A DNA stretch of 64,000 bases from Roseomonas xinghualingensis (GCF_025791835.1 NZ_JAOXLP010000013.1:1-64000); one strand, 5' to 3'; shown: positions 34,231 through 43,966, numbered from the stretch's first letter. Made by a program: numbers and translations. Notes: generated from the sequence alone by a model not told the origin.

Positions 34231-35253
34231 TCAGATGATCTCCCGCAGCCCCTGGCGGCGGTGGCCCTGGAAGCCCGTGGTTGTTTCCGCCGCGGCCATG
34301 GCGTCGATCACCGCCTCGGCGGTGGCTTCGGCCGCGGCCTCGAACAGCCGGTCGAGGCGGGCTTCCGCCAGGCTCTGGCGCGGCAGGATATGCGCGGATG
34401 GATCGTGCGGCAGGCGCTGGGCGGTGGAGAAGGCCAGGAAGATATCCCCGCTGCCATGGCCCCAGGACGAGCCGGTCCAGGCAATGCCGGCGCCCGCCCG
34501 GGTGGCAACGCGCCGGAGCTGGCGGGATTCCAGCGGCACATCCGTGGCGATGACGACGATCACCGAGCCGCGTTCCGGTGTGTCCTCCGATGCGCTGGCC
34601 GGCACCTGGCGTCCGTCTGGCAGGCGCAGCTCGCCGGCGCGGCCGAAATTCGCCAGAACAAGGGCACCGAGATGAAAGCGCGTGCCATCGAATTTCAGGC
34701 GGCGGGAGGCGGTGCCGATCCCGCCCTTCAGCCCGTAGCAGCTCATCCCGGTGCCGGCCCCGACAGCGCCGGAGGCGAATTCCTCGCCTGCGGCCCCGAT
34801 GGCGGCGGCGGCATCGGCGGGCGTGACGGCCAAGGCCTGGATGTCGTTCAGGAAGCCGTCATTGCATTCCATCACCACCGGATTGACGGTGGAGGTCTCT
34901 CGGCCGATGCGCGGTTCCTCGGTGAAGGCGCGGCGGATCAGGGTTTCGGCGCAGGCGGCGACGCTGAAGGTGTTGGTCAGCAGGATGGGCGTTTCCAGCT
35001 CGCCCAGCTCCTCGACCTGCACGAGGCCGATGCTCTTGCCGAAGCCGTTCAGGACATGGACCGCGGCCGGGACCTTGCCGTGGAACAGGTTGTCACCATG
35101 CGGAAGGATCGCGGTGACGCCGGTGCGGATGGAATCGCCTTTCCGCAATGTCCGGTGGCCCACGAGGACGCCCGGCACATCGGTGATGGCGTTTCGGGGG
35201 CCGGTGGGCCGCTTGCCCCAGGCGAGGCCCAGATCGCGTGCCCTGACCGGCAT
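34231..35253 (-). CDS. P1 family peptidase (DmpA/L-aminopeptidase D-esterase type)
   Basis: 340 residues of the Ntn-like DmpA fold. Blocks seen are RNAITDVPGVLVGHRTL at the N-terminus, VNPVVMECNDGFLND and GAGTGMSCYGLKGGIGTASR, the last being the region where the precursor self-cleaves to expose the nucleophile. The exact nucleophile cannot be fixed without an alignment. GSVIVVIATDVPLESRQLRR is the beta-subunit core. It removes N-terminal residues or cleaves amides; some members act on beta-peptides. It has no signal peptide. It lies downstream of the etf-hbd operon, separated by a terminator. Confidence 0.9.
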   Translation of the reverse strand: MPVRARDLGLAWGKRPTGPRNAITDVPGVLVGHRTLRKGDSIRTGVTAILPHGDNLFHGKVPAAVHVLNGFGKSIGLVQVEELGELETPILLTNTFSVAACAETLIRRAFTEEPRIGRETSTVNPVVMECNDGFLNDIQALAVTPADAAAAIGAAGEEFASGAVGAGTGMSCYGLKGGIGTASRRLKFDGTRFHLGALVLANFGRAGELRLPDGRQVPASASEDTPERGSVIVVIATDVPLESRQLRRVATRAGAGIAWTGSSWGHGSGDIFLAFSTAQRLPHDPSAHILPRQSLAEARLDRLFEAAAEATAEAVIDAMAAAETTTGFQGHRRQGLREII

Positions 35254-35297
35254 CCGCCCCTCTTCATGCTCAAAACTTGAAGAAAAAGATGAGGGGT

Positions 35298-35328
35298 CCG
35301 GGGAGAATTCCTTCTCCCCGGCCTTTTT
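35298..35328. terminator. Rho-independent terminator between hbd and the P1 peptidase gene
   Basis: Perfect 10-bp arms CCGGGGAGAA and TTCTCCCCGG with a TTCC loop, then CCTTTTT on the plus strand and TCTTTTTCTT a few bases away on the minus strand. It ends the etfB-etfA-hbd operon. Its core matches the terminator at 9223. Confidence 0.78.
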
Positions 35329-35331
35329 CCC

Positions 35332-36222
35332 CTACCGCGTCGGCCGCGGCGTCTCGCCGGAATAGTCGTAGAAGCCACGTCCGGCCTTGCGCCCGAGCCA
35401 GCCGGCCTCGACGTATTTCACGAGCAGCGGGCAGGGCCGGTACTTGCTGTCGGCCATGCCCTCATGGAGCACCTGCATGATGGAGAGGCAGGTATCCAGG
35501 CCGATGAAATCCGCCAGTTCCAGCGGGCCCATCGGCTGGTTCGTGCCCAGCTTCATGCCGGTGTCGATGGAGACGACATCGCCCACGCCCTCATGCAGGG
35601 CATAGACGGCCTCGTTGATCATCGGCAGCAGGATGCGGTTGACGATGAAGCCCGGGAAATCCTCGCTGGTCGCGGTGGTCTTGCCCATGCGGCGGGCCAG
35701 GGCCTCGACCGCCTGATAAGTGGACTCGTCCGTCGCGATGCCGCGGATCACCTCCACCAGCTTCATCACCGGCACCGGATTCATGAAGTGCATGCCGATG
35801 AAGCGCGCCGGGCGGTCGGTCGCGGCCGCAAGGCGGGTGATGGGGATGGAGGAGGTGTTGGTGGCGAGGATCGCCGAAGGCTTCAGATGCGGGCAGAGGG
35901 ACTGGAAGATGGACTTCTTCAGCTCCTCCCGCTCGGTCGCCGCCTCGATGACGATGTCCGCGTTGGAAAGCGCCGACATCTCGGTACTGGTGTTGATGCG
36001 GGAGAGGGCCGCGTCGCGGTCCTCCGCCGAAAGACTGCCCTTGGAAACCTGGCGGTCCATGTTCTTGCGGATGGTGGAGAGCGCCTTTTCAAGCGCCTCC
36101 GCCTTCACGTCGATCATGGTGACGGTCAGGCCGGACTGGGCCGCGACATGCGCGATGCCGTTGCCCATCTGGCCGGCGCCGATGACGCCCACCGACTGGA
36201 TGGAGGGCGTCGCGGCGCTCAC
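35332..36222 (-). CDS. hbd: 3-hydroxybutyryl-CoA (3-hydroxyacyl-CoA) dehydrogenase
   Basis: 296 residues. The NAD-binding Rossmann loop is VGVIGAGQMGNGIAHVAA. Then come IVIEAATEREELKKSIF, the catalytic histidine region GMHFMNPVPVMKLVEVI, the ATSEDFPGFIVNRILLPMINEA block, and the C-terminal GTNQPMGPLELADFIGLD. It oxidises short 3-hydroxyacyl-CoA or runs in reverse in PHB-type routes. GTG 36222 overlaps the etfA stop as GTGA. The operon with ETF suggests fatty or organic acid beta-oxidation. Confidence 0.95.
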   Translation of the reverse strand: MSAATPSIQSVGVIGAGQMGNGIAHVAAQSGLTVTMIDVKAEALEKALSTIRKNMDRQVSKGSLSAEDRDAALSRINTSTEMSALSNADIVIEAATEREELKKSIFQSLCPHLKPSAILATNTSSIPITRLAAATDRPARFIGMHFMNPVPVMKLVEVIRGIATDESTYQAVEALARRMGKTTATSEDFPGFIVNRILLPMINEAVYALHEGVGDVVSIDTGMKLGTNQPMGPLELADFIGLDTCLSIMQVLHEGMADSKYRPCPLLVKYVEAGWLGRKAGRGFYDYSGETPRPTR

Positions 36223-37136
36223 TTCTCGAGCTCCGCCTCGATCTCCGGGATCACCTTGAAGATGTCGCCGACCAGGCCGTAATCGGCCACCTGGAAGATC
36301 GGCGCCTCCTCGTCCTTGTTCACGGCGACGATGACCTTGCTGTCCTTCATGCCGGCCAGGTGCTGGATGGCGCCCGAGATGCCGAAGGCCATGTAGAGCT
36401 CAGGGGCGACGATCTTGCCGGTCTGGCCGACCTGGAGGTCGTTCGGCGCATAGCCGGCGTCCACGGCGGCGCGGGAGGCACCGACGGCGGCGCCGAGCTT
36501 GTCGGCGATCTTGTCCAGGATCTTGAAGTTGTCGGCCGAGCCGATGGCGCGGCCGCCGGAGACCACCACGCGGGCGGCGGTCAGCTCAGGGCGTTCGCTC
36601 TTCACGATCTCGGCACCAACATAGGAGGAGACGCCCGGGTCGTTGGCCGACGGCGCGGCTTCAACGGAGGCGGAACCGCCCTCGGCGGCCACCGGGTCGA
36701 AGGAGGCGGCGCGGACGGTGATCACCTTCTTCGCGTCCGAGGACTGCACGGTCGCCAGCGCGTTGCCCGCATAGATCGGGCGCACGAAGGTGTCGGCATC
36801 CACCACGCCGGAGATGTCGCTGATCGGTTGCACGTCGAGCAGGGCCGCGACGCGCGGCATGACGTTCTTGCCGACGGCGGAGGCCGGGGCGAGCAGGTGG
36901 GTGTAGTCGCCCGCGATGCCCGCGATCAGGGCTGCGGCGGGCTCGGCCAGCATGTGCTCGGTGGGAGCATGCAGGACCTTGGTGACGCCGGCGATCTTCG
37001 CGCCGGCCTGGGCCACGGATTCCGGCCCCATCACCAGCAGGGTGACGTCGCCCAGCTTGCCGCCGGCGGCGACGGCGGAGCGGGTGGGCTGGCTGATGGA
37101 AGCGCCGTCATGATCGGCGAGGACGAGGACGGTCAT
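36219..37136 (-). CDS. etfA: electron transfer flavoprotein subunit alpha
   Basis: 305 residues. The C-terminal FAD-binding domain (about 180-300) has [35 protein letters not shown] and [20 protein letters not shown], the hallmark of the alpha subunit. With EtfB it carries electrons from acyl-CoA dehydrogenases to ETF-quinone oxidoreductase. ATG 37136 is one base from the etfB stop, and its own stop overlaps hbd. Confidence 0.97.
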   Translation of the reverse strand: MTVLVLADHDGASISQPTRSAVAAGGKLGDVTLLVMGPESVAQAGAKIAGVTKVLHAPTEHMLAEPAAALIAGIAGDYTHLLAPASAVGKNVMPRVAALLDVQPISDISGVVDADTFVRPIYAGNALATVQSSDAKKVITVRAASFDPVAAEGGSASVEAAPSANDPGVSSYVGAEIVKSERPELTAARVVVSGGRAIGSADNFKILDKIADKLGAAVGASRAAVDAGYAPNDLQVGQTGKIVAPELYMAFGISGAIQHLAGMKDSKVIVAVNKDEEAPIFQVADYGLVGDIFKVIPEIEAELEK

Positions 37137-37137
37137 C

Positions 37138-37887
37138 TCAGATCACCTTCGCTTCGTTGCGCAGCTTGGCCACGAGTTCGGCGGCGGAGCCCACCTTCAC
37201 GCCGGCCTGGCGCTTCGCCGGCTCCTCCACCTTGATCACCTTCAGGCGAGGGGTGGTATCCACGCCCAGGTCGCCGGGCTTGATCGTCTCGATCGGCTTC
37301 TTGCGGGCCTTCATGATGTTCGGAAGGCTGGCGTAGCGCGGCTCGTTCAGGCGCAGGTCGGTGGTGACGATGGCGGGCAGCGTCAGCTTCACCGTCTCCA
37401 GGCCGCCATCCACCTCACGGGTGACGTTGACGGCGCCGTCGGTGATCTCGACCTTGCTGGCGAAGGTGCCCTGGCCCCAGCCCAGCAGCGCGGCGAGCAT
37501 CTGGCCGGTGGCGTTCATGTCGTCATCGATGGCCTGCTTGCCAAGGATGACCATCTGCGGGCCTTCCTTCTCGACGATGGCCTTCAGGATCTTGGCCACC
37601 GCGATCGGCTCGACCGTGTCGGCCACCTCGACCAGGATGCCGCGGTCCGCGCCCATGGCGAGGGCGGTGCGGATCTGCTCCTGGGCCTGGGCCGGGCCGA
37701 TGGAGACGGCCACGATCTCGGTCGCGGCGCCCTTCTCCTTCAGGCGTACGGCCTCCTCGACGGCGATCTCGTCGAAGGGGTTCATGGACATCTTCACGTT
37801 GGCGGTCTCAACGCCAGATCCGTCCGGCTTCACCCGGACCTTGACGTTGTAATCCACCACGCGCTTGACGGGGACGAGGAGCTTCAT
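37138..37887 (-). CDS. etfB: electron transfer flavoprotein subunit beta
   Basis: 249 residues. It starts [20 protein letters not shown], with the AMP-binding segment [25 protein letters not shown] and the conserved [43 protein letters not shown] region split over several strands. First gene of etfB-etfA-hbd. The 180 bases upstream are GC-rich and hold its promoter, which I could not pick out. Confidence 0.97.
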   Translation of the reverse strand: MKLLVPVKRVVDYNVKVRVKPDGSGVETANVKMSMNPFDEIAVEEAVRLKEKGAATEIVAVSIGPAQAQEQIRTALAMGADRGILVEVADTVEPIAVAKILKAIVEKEGPQMVILGKQAIDDDMNATGQMLAALLGWGQGTFASKVEITDGAVNVTREVDGGLETVKLTLPAIVTTDLRLNEPRYASLPNIMKARKKPIETIKPGDLGVDTTPRLKVIKVEEPAKRQAGVKVGSAAELVAKLRNEAKVI

Positions 37888-38071
37888 GCCGGGCGACGGT
37901 CCTCTGGCAGGCGCGGCACCCCTGATATCGGGAACCGGCGCGTTTACGGGACCGTGGCCGGCCCCGGACAGACGGGCACGAAGGGCCCGTCACCGGGCTT
38001 CGCATCCGCGGAATCAGCGGGGTCTATAGGGCTCGTCCCCAGGCGCGGCAAGCCGCCCGGCAGGCAGGTTT

Positions 38072-38266
38072 TCAGCCCCGCATCAGGAAAAGAAGCAGGG
38101 CGAAGAGGCCGAGGGTGACGCCCTGGAGCATCACGCGCCAGCGCATCAGGGCGTTGGAGCGCTGCAGGTTCTCGCCGCCCCGGACCATGCCGACCATGCC
38201 GGCGAAAAGGGTGCCGAGGGTGGCGAGCATCCCGAGGCCGACAAGGATGGTGAGGAAGGTGATCAT
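38072..38266 (-). CDS. HIG1-domain twin-transmembrane protein
   Basis: 64 residues. Two membrane helices are separated by the HIG1 loop GGENLQRSNALMRWRVMLQG. HIG1 proteins associate with cytochrome oxidase in mitochondria, and alphaproteobacterial members are thought to act near respiratory complexes. The start at 38266 (MITFLTILVG) begins the first helix; ATG at 38278 would add four residues. It is not operonic with a known oxidase gene. Confidence 0.85.
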   Translation of the reverse strand: MITFLTILVGLGMLATLGTLFAGMVGMVRGGENLQRSNALMRWRVMLQGVTLGLFALLLFLMRG

Positions 38267-38355
38267 GGCCGGCATCATCTGGGGATGCGGGGTTCCGGCG
38301 CAACGGCCCGGCGCGATCCGGAGGGAAATATGAGCAAGATTTAGGAATACGGTTC

Positions 38356-38778
38356 TCAGCCGGCGCGGCGCTTGCCCTTGGCGGACGGCTCCGGCGCCGG
38401 CTCGGGGCCCGACATCTTGCGCACCACGGTCAGCAGCGCGGCCTTGGTGGGGAAGTCCAGCGCGCGATAGGCGCGCAGCAGCGCTTCCTCATCCCCGGCG
38501 AGGAGGCCGAGCGTGCCCTGCTCCTCCTCCAGCACCTCGGTGGGCGGCGCGACATCCGGGTCCAGCCCGACAAGCCAGGAAACGGAGGTGCCCAGCACCT
38601 CGGCCAGCCGGACGAGGCGCGCGCCGCGCGGGACCTGCGCTGTGCCGTCCCGCAGGCGTGGCAGGAGGTCGGGTGGCAGGCCGGCCTGGCGGAAGGCTTC
38701 CTCAGGGGTGAGATCGAGGCGCTCCAGGCGGGATTCGATCAGCTCGACCATGGGGGGCGGTTCGTGTTCGGCGTCCAT
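38356..38778 (-). CDS. helix-turn-helix (Cro/CI-type) protein
   Basis: 140 residues. A helical domain (about 10-70) fits an HTH of the Xre/CI type: LIESRLERLDLTPEEAFRQAG, then LPPDLLPRLRDGTAQVPRG, and LVRLAEVLGTSVSWLVGLD. A helical tail (LLRAYRALDFPTKAALLTVV) and a basic end (SAKGKRRAG) follow. The start ATG at 38778 precedes MDAEHEPPP. It faces the nitronate monooxygenase-like gene across 124 bp and might regulate it. Ligand and targets are unknown. Confidence 0.8.
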   Translation of the reverse strand: MDAEHEPPPMVELIESRLERLDLTPEEAFRQAGLPPDLLPRLRDGTAQVPRGARLVRLAEVLGTSVSWLVGLDPDVAPPTEVLEEEQGTLGLLAGDEEALLRAYRALDFPTKAALLTVVRKMSGPEPAPEPSAKGKRRAG

Positions 38779-38902
38779 CGGCGCTCCTGGGCCGGGTTTC
38801 GGCCGGTGGTTGGCGGTGCAAGGGAACCGGCGCACAGAATGAGGGCGGGGCCCGCCAAGGACCAGATGGCGACGGGCCGCCTTCTGAGGGAAGGAGTGCG
38901 CC

Positions 38903-39955
38903 ATGAAGCCATGGCAGGACCGGCGAATCCTGGATCTCTTCGGGATTGAGCTGCCCATCATCCAGGCGCCGATGGCGGGGGCGACCACGCCGGAGATGGT
39001 GATCGCCGCCAGCGAAGCGGGCGGGCTCGGCTCCCTGCCGGCCGCGCAATACACGGCAGCACAGTTCCGAGAGGCGGTGGCACAGGTGCGGGCCGGCACC
39101 TCCCGCCCGGTCAACCTGAACTTCTTCGCCCATGCCATGCCGCCGGAGGATCCAGCGCGGCAGGCGGCCTGGAAGGGGCGGCTGGCGCCTTATTACTGCG
39201 AGGCCGGGCTGGATCCGGAGATGCCCACCGCCCCTGGTGGCCGCGCGCCTTTCGACGCGGATTTCTGCGCGGTGGTGGAGGAGGCGCGGCCCGAGGTGGC
39301 CAGTTTCCATTTCGGCCTGCCGGAGAAGTCGCTGCTGGACCGGGTGCGGGCCGTGGGCTGCAAGGTGATCGCCTCCGCCACCACCGTCGCCGAGGCCGTC
39401 TGGCTGGAGGAGCACGGGGTGGATGCGGTGATCGCCCAGGGCTTCGAGGCCGGCGGGCACCGGGGCAACTTCCTGACCCATGACATGGCGACCCAAGTGG
39501 GAACCATGGCGCTGGTGCCGCAGGTGGCGGATGCGGTGCGGGTGCCCGTGATCGCGGCAGGGGGGATCGCGGATCACCGTGGGGTGCTCGCCGCCTTCGC
39601 CCTGGGCGCGGCCGCCGCGCAGGTGGGAACAGCCTATCTCCTCACCCCCGAGGCGCGCATCCTGGCGGTGCACCGCAGGGCGCTGAAGGCGGCCACGGCG
39701 GACAGCACGGCGCTGACCAATCTTTTCACCGGGCGCCCGGCGCGCGGCATCCTCAACCGGGTGATGCGTGAGGTGGGGCCGCTTTCCGATCTGGCGCCGG
39801 CCTTTCCCACGGCGGGCGGGGCGCTGGCGCCGCTGCGAGCCAAAGCGGAGGAGGCCGGGTCCAGCGACTTCACCAATCTCTGGTCCGGCCAGGCCGCGGC
39901 CCTGGCGCGGGAGATGCCGGCGGGGGAACTGACGCGGCGCCTGGCCGGGGGGTGA
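38903..39955 (+). CDS. nitronate monooxygenase-like FMN protein
   Basis: 350-residue TIM barrel of the NMO/2-nitropropane dioxygenase family. Blocks are IIQAPMAGATTPEMVIAASE, GGLGSLPAAQYT, PVNLNFFAH and the class I signature AQGFEAGGHRGNF with the catalytic histidine, then PVIAAGGIADHRGVLAAFALGA for phosphate binding. It oxidises toxic propionate-3-nitronate-like compounds in characterised class I members. Some family members instead are enoyl reductases. It is divergent from the HTH gene. Confidence 0.92.
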   Translation: MKPWQDRRILDLFGIELPIIQAPMAGATTPEMVIAASEAGGLGSLPAAQYTAAQFREAVAQVRAGTSRPVNLNFFAHAMPPEDPARQAAWKGRLAPYYCEAGLDPEMPTAPGGRAPFDADFCAVVEEARPEVASFHFGLPEKSLLDRVRAVGCKVIASATTVAEAVWLEEHGVDAVIAQGFEAGGHRGNFLTHDMATQVGTMALVPQVADAVRVPVIAAGGIADHRGVLAAFALGAAAAQVGTAYLLTPEARILAVHRRALKAATADSTALTNLFTGRPARGILNRVMREVGPLSDLAPAFPTAGGALAPLRAKAEEAGSSDFTNLWSGQAAALAREMPAGELTRRLAGG

Positions 39956-40035
39956 GCCGGTGACCCCAGGGAGGCTCGGACCCTCCGCCGGGGAACTGGC
40001 GGACTCCCGGATCCCGCGATCTGTTTTTGGTGATG

Positions 40036-40060
40036 CGCCTGAGGTCGATGACCTCAGGCG
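40036..40060. terminator. hairpin between convergent NMO and MFS genes
   Basis: Perfect 11-bp arms CGCCTGAGGTC and GACCTCAGGCG with a GAT loop. The stop codon of the MFS gene lies in one arm. A run of five T (40024) is on the far side, so on the minus strand no U-tract follows; it may stop both transcripts by another mechanism. Confidence 0.5.
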
Positions 40061-41280
40061 GCGCGCTTGCGCAGGCACCACACCCCGATGACCGCGCAGG
40101 CGCCGCAGAGCGCGAAGCCCGGCGCATAGCCGCCCGTCATCCCGACCAGCAGGGAGAAGGCGGTGGGCATGATGATCTGGGTGAAGGCGAAGACCGTCTG
40201 GAGCGCGGCGGTGGAGGCGCCGACGCGGCCGGGTGGCGCGATCCGCGCCACCTCGCCCAGCATCACGCCGTTATAGCCCACGGCGGTAGCGCCCAGGATA
40301 AGGCCGACCGCCGTTACCAGCAGGCCGGGCCAGTGCGGGCCGGCCAAAGCGAGGGCGAAGGTGCCGAGTGCCGCGCCGATGCCGCAGGCGGCCATCACCC
40401 GCACCGCCCCGGCGCGATCCGCCACCAGGCCCCAGGCGATGCGCCCGACGAGGCCGCCGGCCTGGGCCAGCGCCATGCGGAGGCCGGCCTCGGCCAGCGG
40501 GGTTCCCAGGGCGGAGACCTGCCAGGCGACGAAGAAGCTGCCGAAGCAGAACTGCGCCACCCCGAAGGCGGCCCCGGCAAAGGTCAGGGCGCGCAGGGAG
40601 GGCAACTGGCGGAGCAGGGCGAGGGCGGAGGCGGCTTCCCGCACCGCGCCTCCCGCACCGCCGGCCGGGTGGGTGCCGGGGGGCAGGCGGTCCGCGTCCA
40701 GCCCTGCGCGCAGTGGTTGGAGCAGGAGGGCGAGGAGCAGGGCCAGGGCGGCCATGGTCATCGCCCCCGCGCGCCAGCCGAAGCCGACCCCCACGACCGG
40801 GGCCACCGCCGCCACCAGCATGGAGCCCGCCGGGACGCCGCATTGCTTCAGGCTGAAGATCAGGCCCCGGCGCGAGGGGGGCGTGCGCGGCGCCAGGAGG
40901 TGACTGCCCGAGGCGGTGACCGGCCCATGCGCCATTCCGCAGATGAAGGCCGAGGCCGCCAGCAGGGCGGCGTTCGCCGCGAGCGGGAACTCGGGCGAGG
41001 CAAAGGTGGCAAGGAAGATTCCCGCCGCGATCCCCACCAGCGCCAGCTGGCAGAGCCGCAGCCCGCCGAAGCGCGGCAGCAGGCCGCCGGTGAAGGGCGC
41101 CGAAACCAGGGTGCCGGCATAGACCAGGGCGGTGTGGAAGCCGGCGAGGGATGCGGCCAGCCCGAGTTCCGCCCCGATCGCGGGGGCCAGGACAGGAACG
41201 GTGAGGAAGGCGCCCGCCCCGCCCAGATAGACGCCCAGAAGGGCGGTCATGACGATCCAGACGGAATGCTGCGCTGCCAT
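40054..41280 (-). CDS. MFS transporter
   Basis: 408 residues with about 12 hydrophobic helices in two sets of six. It has the MFS loop 2-3 motif (GGLLPRFGGLRLCQLALVG) and the central cytoplasmic loop (about 190-215) rich in G/P. The first helix starts VWIVMTALLGVYLGGAGAFL. ATG 41280 (MAAQHSV) is preferred; the open frame upstream is proline/arginine-rich and unlikely. It belongs to the CynX/NimT-like or sugar-phosphate-type group by impression only. Substrate unknown. Confidence 0.88.
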   Translation of the reverse strand: MAAQHSVWIVMTALLGVYLGGAGAFLTVPVLAPAIGAELGLAASLAGFHTALVYAGTLVSAPFTGGLLPRFGGLRLCQLALVGIAAGIFLATFASPEFPLAANAALLAASAFICGMAHGPVTASGSHLLAPRTPPSRRGLIFSLKQCGVPAGSMLVAAVAPVVGVGFGWRAGAMTMAALALLLALLLQPLRAGLDADRLPPGTHPAGGAGGAVREAASALALLRQLPSLRALTFAGAAFGVAQFCFGSFFVAWQVSALGTPLAEAGLRMALAQAGGLVGRIAWGLVADRAGAVRVMAACGIGAALGTFALALAGPHWPGLLVTAVGLILGATAVGYNGVMLGEVARIAPPGRVGASTAALQTVFAFTQIIMPTAFSLLVGMTGGYAPGFALCGACAVIGVWCLRKRAA

Positions 41281-41396
41281 ATCCCGGGCATGCTGGCCGC
41301 AGGGCGGGGCGGCGTCCAGCCGGGCCGTAATCTGTCGTGAAGCGAAATGGGTGGGTGCTTGACCTGGAAGGTTAGGGCAGGCTCCAAGCCTGATCC

Positions 41397-43727
41397 ATGC
41401 GCCTGACCAGACCCATTCTTGCCCTGCTGGCCCTGCTGCTGTCCCCTGTGCTGCCAGTGGGGGCGGCTTCTGCCCAGACCCCTGCTTTGCCCCAGGCGCC
41501 TGCCGCCCCTGTGGCGGCGCCCCAGGGGTCGGAGGCGGAACGCCTGTTGGGCGTGCTGCGTGACGACGCGAAGCGGGGCGAGCTGATCCGGAACCTGGAG
41601 GCGCTTTCAGCCGCCTCCCGCGCCGGGGCGCCCGCATCCGCTCCCGCCAATGCCACGCCGGCTCCCGCCGCGGCCGAGGGCGCGGCACCTGCACCCGCAC
41701 CTGCCGCCGAGGCGCCGGCGGAGGTCGGAGTGCTGGCGCCCAATACCCTCGGCGCGCAGCTCCTGATGGGCGCGTCGCAGCGGCTGGCGGCGCTGTCGGA
41801 TCAGATCGTCACCAGCATCCAGGCGCTGACGGACCTTCCCAACGTGGTTTCCTGGGCCTCCGGCGTGGCGCGCGATCCGGTGACGCAGGTGCGGGTGCTG
41901 GACGCCTCCTGGAAGCTGGTACTGCTTTTCGGCATGGGGTTGCTGGCGGAATGGTCGGTGTGGCGCCTGCTGGCACGCTGGCGGGACAGGCTGGATACCC
42001 ATGCGCCGGAGCAGGAGAACCTGTGGACCTGGTTCCGGCGCATTCCCTATGTGCTGGCCCGGCTGGTGCTGGACCTGCTGCCGATCGGCGCCTTCGCCGT
42101 CATCTCCTACGGCATGATCCGGGCCGTGCAGCCACTGCCGACGACGGAGCTGGTGCTGCTGCTGGCGAACAACGCCTATATCGCCATCCGGGCGGTGATG
42201 CTGACATCCCGCATGCTGTTCTCCCCCAATTCGTCGCATCTGCGGCTGGTGCCGCTGCATGACGAGACGGCGGCCTACATCACCATCTGGCTGCGGCGGA
42301 TCGTGGCGGTGCTGGTGGTGGGCTGGGCGGTGGCCGAGGCAGGGCTGCTCTTCGGCGTGCCCTGGGCGGTTTATGACGGCATCACGCGGCTGGCGCTGCT
42401 GATCGCCTCGCTCTTCCTCATCATCGTGGTCATGCAGAACCGCCATCTGGTGGCGGAGCGCCTGCGCGCGCCGGAACTGAAGCCGGATGACCATCCGGAC
42501 CGTTCCCGCCGCATGTTCCGCGCGCTGCGCGACCGGCTGGCGGAAATCTGGCATGTGCTGGCCATCCTCTACCTGCTGGCGCTCTGGTGCGTCTGGGCGC
42601 TGGAGGTGCGGGACGGGTTCGAGCGGCTGCTGCGCGGCAGCGCGATGACGTTGGTGGTCCTGGCCGCGGCAAAAGGGGCGGACTACGTGCTGCGGCGGGC
42701 CCTGGAGCGCGGCTTCCGCATCACGCCGGATCTCGCCACGCGCTATCCGGGGCTGGAGCAGCGGGCCAACCGCTATCTTCCGGTGCTCAAGGGCATCGTC
42801 TCGGCCATCGTGGTGATGGTCACGCTGCTGGTGCTGCTGGAAGGCTGGGGGATCGACGCCTTCGACTGGTTCCGCCGCGGTGCGTTGGGCGCGCGCGTGG
42901 TGCGCAGCCTCGTCTCGATCGGGCTGACGGTGCTGGCGGCGGTGACGGTGTGGGAGGTGATGAACGCCGCCATCCAGCGGCGGCTGGTGAAGCTCTCCCG
43001 CGATACGCAGGCGGCGCGTTCAGCCCGCATCCGTACGCTGCTGCCAATGCTGCGGACCGCGCTGCTGATCATCATCATGATCTTCGTGGCGCTCAACGTG
43101 CTGAGCGAGATCGGGGTGAATGTGGCGCCACTGATCGCCGGTGCCGGTGTCGTCGGCGTCGCCATCGGCTTCGGTTCCCAGACGCTGGTCAAGGACGTGA
43201 TCACCGGCATGTTCCTGCTGCTGGAGGATGCGGTGGCGGTGGGCGACACGGTCACGCTCGGTACGCCCCAGATGACGGGCGTGGTGGAGCAGCTTTCCAT
43301 CCGCTCGATCCGGTTGCGTGCGATGGATGGCGCCGTTCACATCGTGCCTTTCAGTGCCGTCACCTCCGTCACCAACATGACGCGCGACTTCGCCTTCGCC
43401 GTGGTGGATGTCGCGCTGCCCTATGGTGAGGACATGGATCGGGTCACGGCGGTGATGCGCGAGATCGCCGCCGAGATGCGGCAGGAGCCGCGCTGGGCTT
43501 CGGCGACGCGCGACGAGATTGACGTGATGGGCGTGGACAAGCTGCTGGAGACGGGCGTGGTGGTACGCGCCCGGATGAAGACCGATCCGTCCCAGCGCTG
43601 GCCGGTGACGCGGGAGCTGAACCGCCGCATCCAGGCGCGCTTCGAGGCCGAGGGGATCAAGATCAATTCGCCCTGGCGCAAGATGGCGGAAGAAGAGGAC
43701 GCCGAGGCGACGGCGCAGGCGGCCTGA
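41397..43727 (+). CDS. large MscS-family mechanosensitive channel
   Basis: 776 residues. It has a signal peptide (1-25), a periplasmic Ala/Pro-rich region (about 30-105), several membrane helices (about 165-500) and the C-terminal MscS module (about 530-770). The pore helix reads LIAGAGVVGVAIGFGSQTLV and is followed by KDVITGMFLLLEDAVAVGDTV, and the beta domain carries IRSIRLRAMDGAVHIVPF. It would release osmolytes on hypo-osmotic shock. The additional helices place it with the MscK/YbdG-like or YjeP-like larger homologues. It stands alone. Confidence 0.92.
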   Translation: MRLTRPILALLALLLSPVLPVGAASAQTPALPQAPAAPVAAPQGSEAERLLGVLRDDAKRGELIRNLEALSAASRAGAPASAPANATPAPAAAEGAAPAPAPAAEAPAEVGVLAPNTLGAQLLMGASQRLAALSDQIVTSIQALTDLPNVVSWASGVARDPVTQVRVLDASWKLVLLFGMGLLAEWSVWRLLARWRDRLDTHAPEQENLWTWFRRIPYVLARLVLDLLPIGAFAVISYGMIRAVQPLPTTELVLLLANNAYIAIRAVMLTSRMLFSPNSSHLRLVPLHDETAAYITIWLRRIVAVLVVGWAVAEAGLLFGVPWAVYDGITRLALLIASLFLIIVVMQNRHLVAERLRAPELKPDDHPDRSRRMFRALRDRLAEIWHVLAILYLLALWCVWALEVRDGFERLLRGSAMTLVVLAAAKGADYVLRRALERGFRITPDLATRYPGLEQRANRYLPVLKGIVSAIVVMVTLLVLLEGWGIDAFDWFRRGALGARVVRSLVSIGLTVLAAVTVWEVMNAAIQRRLVKLSRDTQAARSARIRTLLPMLRTALLIIIMIFVALNVLSEIGVNVAPLIAGAGVVGVAIGFGSQTLVKDVITGMFLLLEDAVAVGDTVTLGTPQMTGVVEQLSIRSIRLRAMDGAVHIVPFSAVTSVTNMTRDFAFAVVDVALPYGEDMDRVTAVMREIAAEMRQEPRWASATRDEIDVMGVDKLLETGVVVRARMKTDPSQRWPVTRELNRRIQARFEAEGIKINSPWRKMAEEEDAEATAQAA

Positions 43728-43749
43728 GGAAGGGCCGAATGATTTGTAT

Positions 43750-43942
43750 GCGGAACGTAGGGCCCCCGGGCTTTCCAGGGCTTGCGTTCCGCCGGAAGCG
43801 GCATAGTTTGGATCGCCATGTCATTTGTTCCGAACACGCGCGGGCGCCGAATGCGCCGAATTACTCGCCCGGTCGCCTGACCGGCGCGCGGGCCGATAGG
43901 CCCTGGCGCGTGGGCGGGCGGCCGGGCTTCCGCCCCGCCCAC
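43750..43942. promoter_or_regulatory. highly structured leader upstream of the ACT-like gene
   Basis: Four consecutive hairpins: GCGGAACG/CGTTCCGC (43750-43792, with further inner pairing), GGTC-GCCT-GACC (43871-43884), GGCC-GATA-GGCC (43891-43902) and GTGGGCGGG/CCCGCCCAC (43910-43942). The first may end the MscS transcript. The last three lie directly before the next gene and could form a 5' leader structure. The 238-bp gap contains no gene I trust. Confidence 0.45.
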
Positions 43943-43966
43943 CCTTCGGAATAGAGACAGTTTCCC

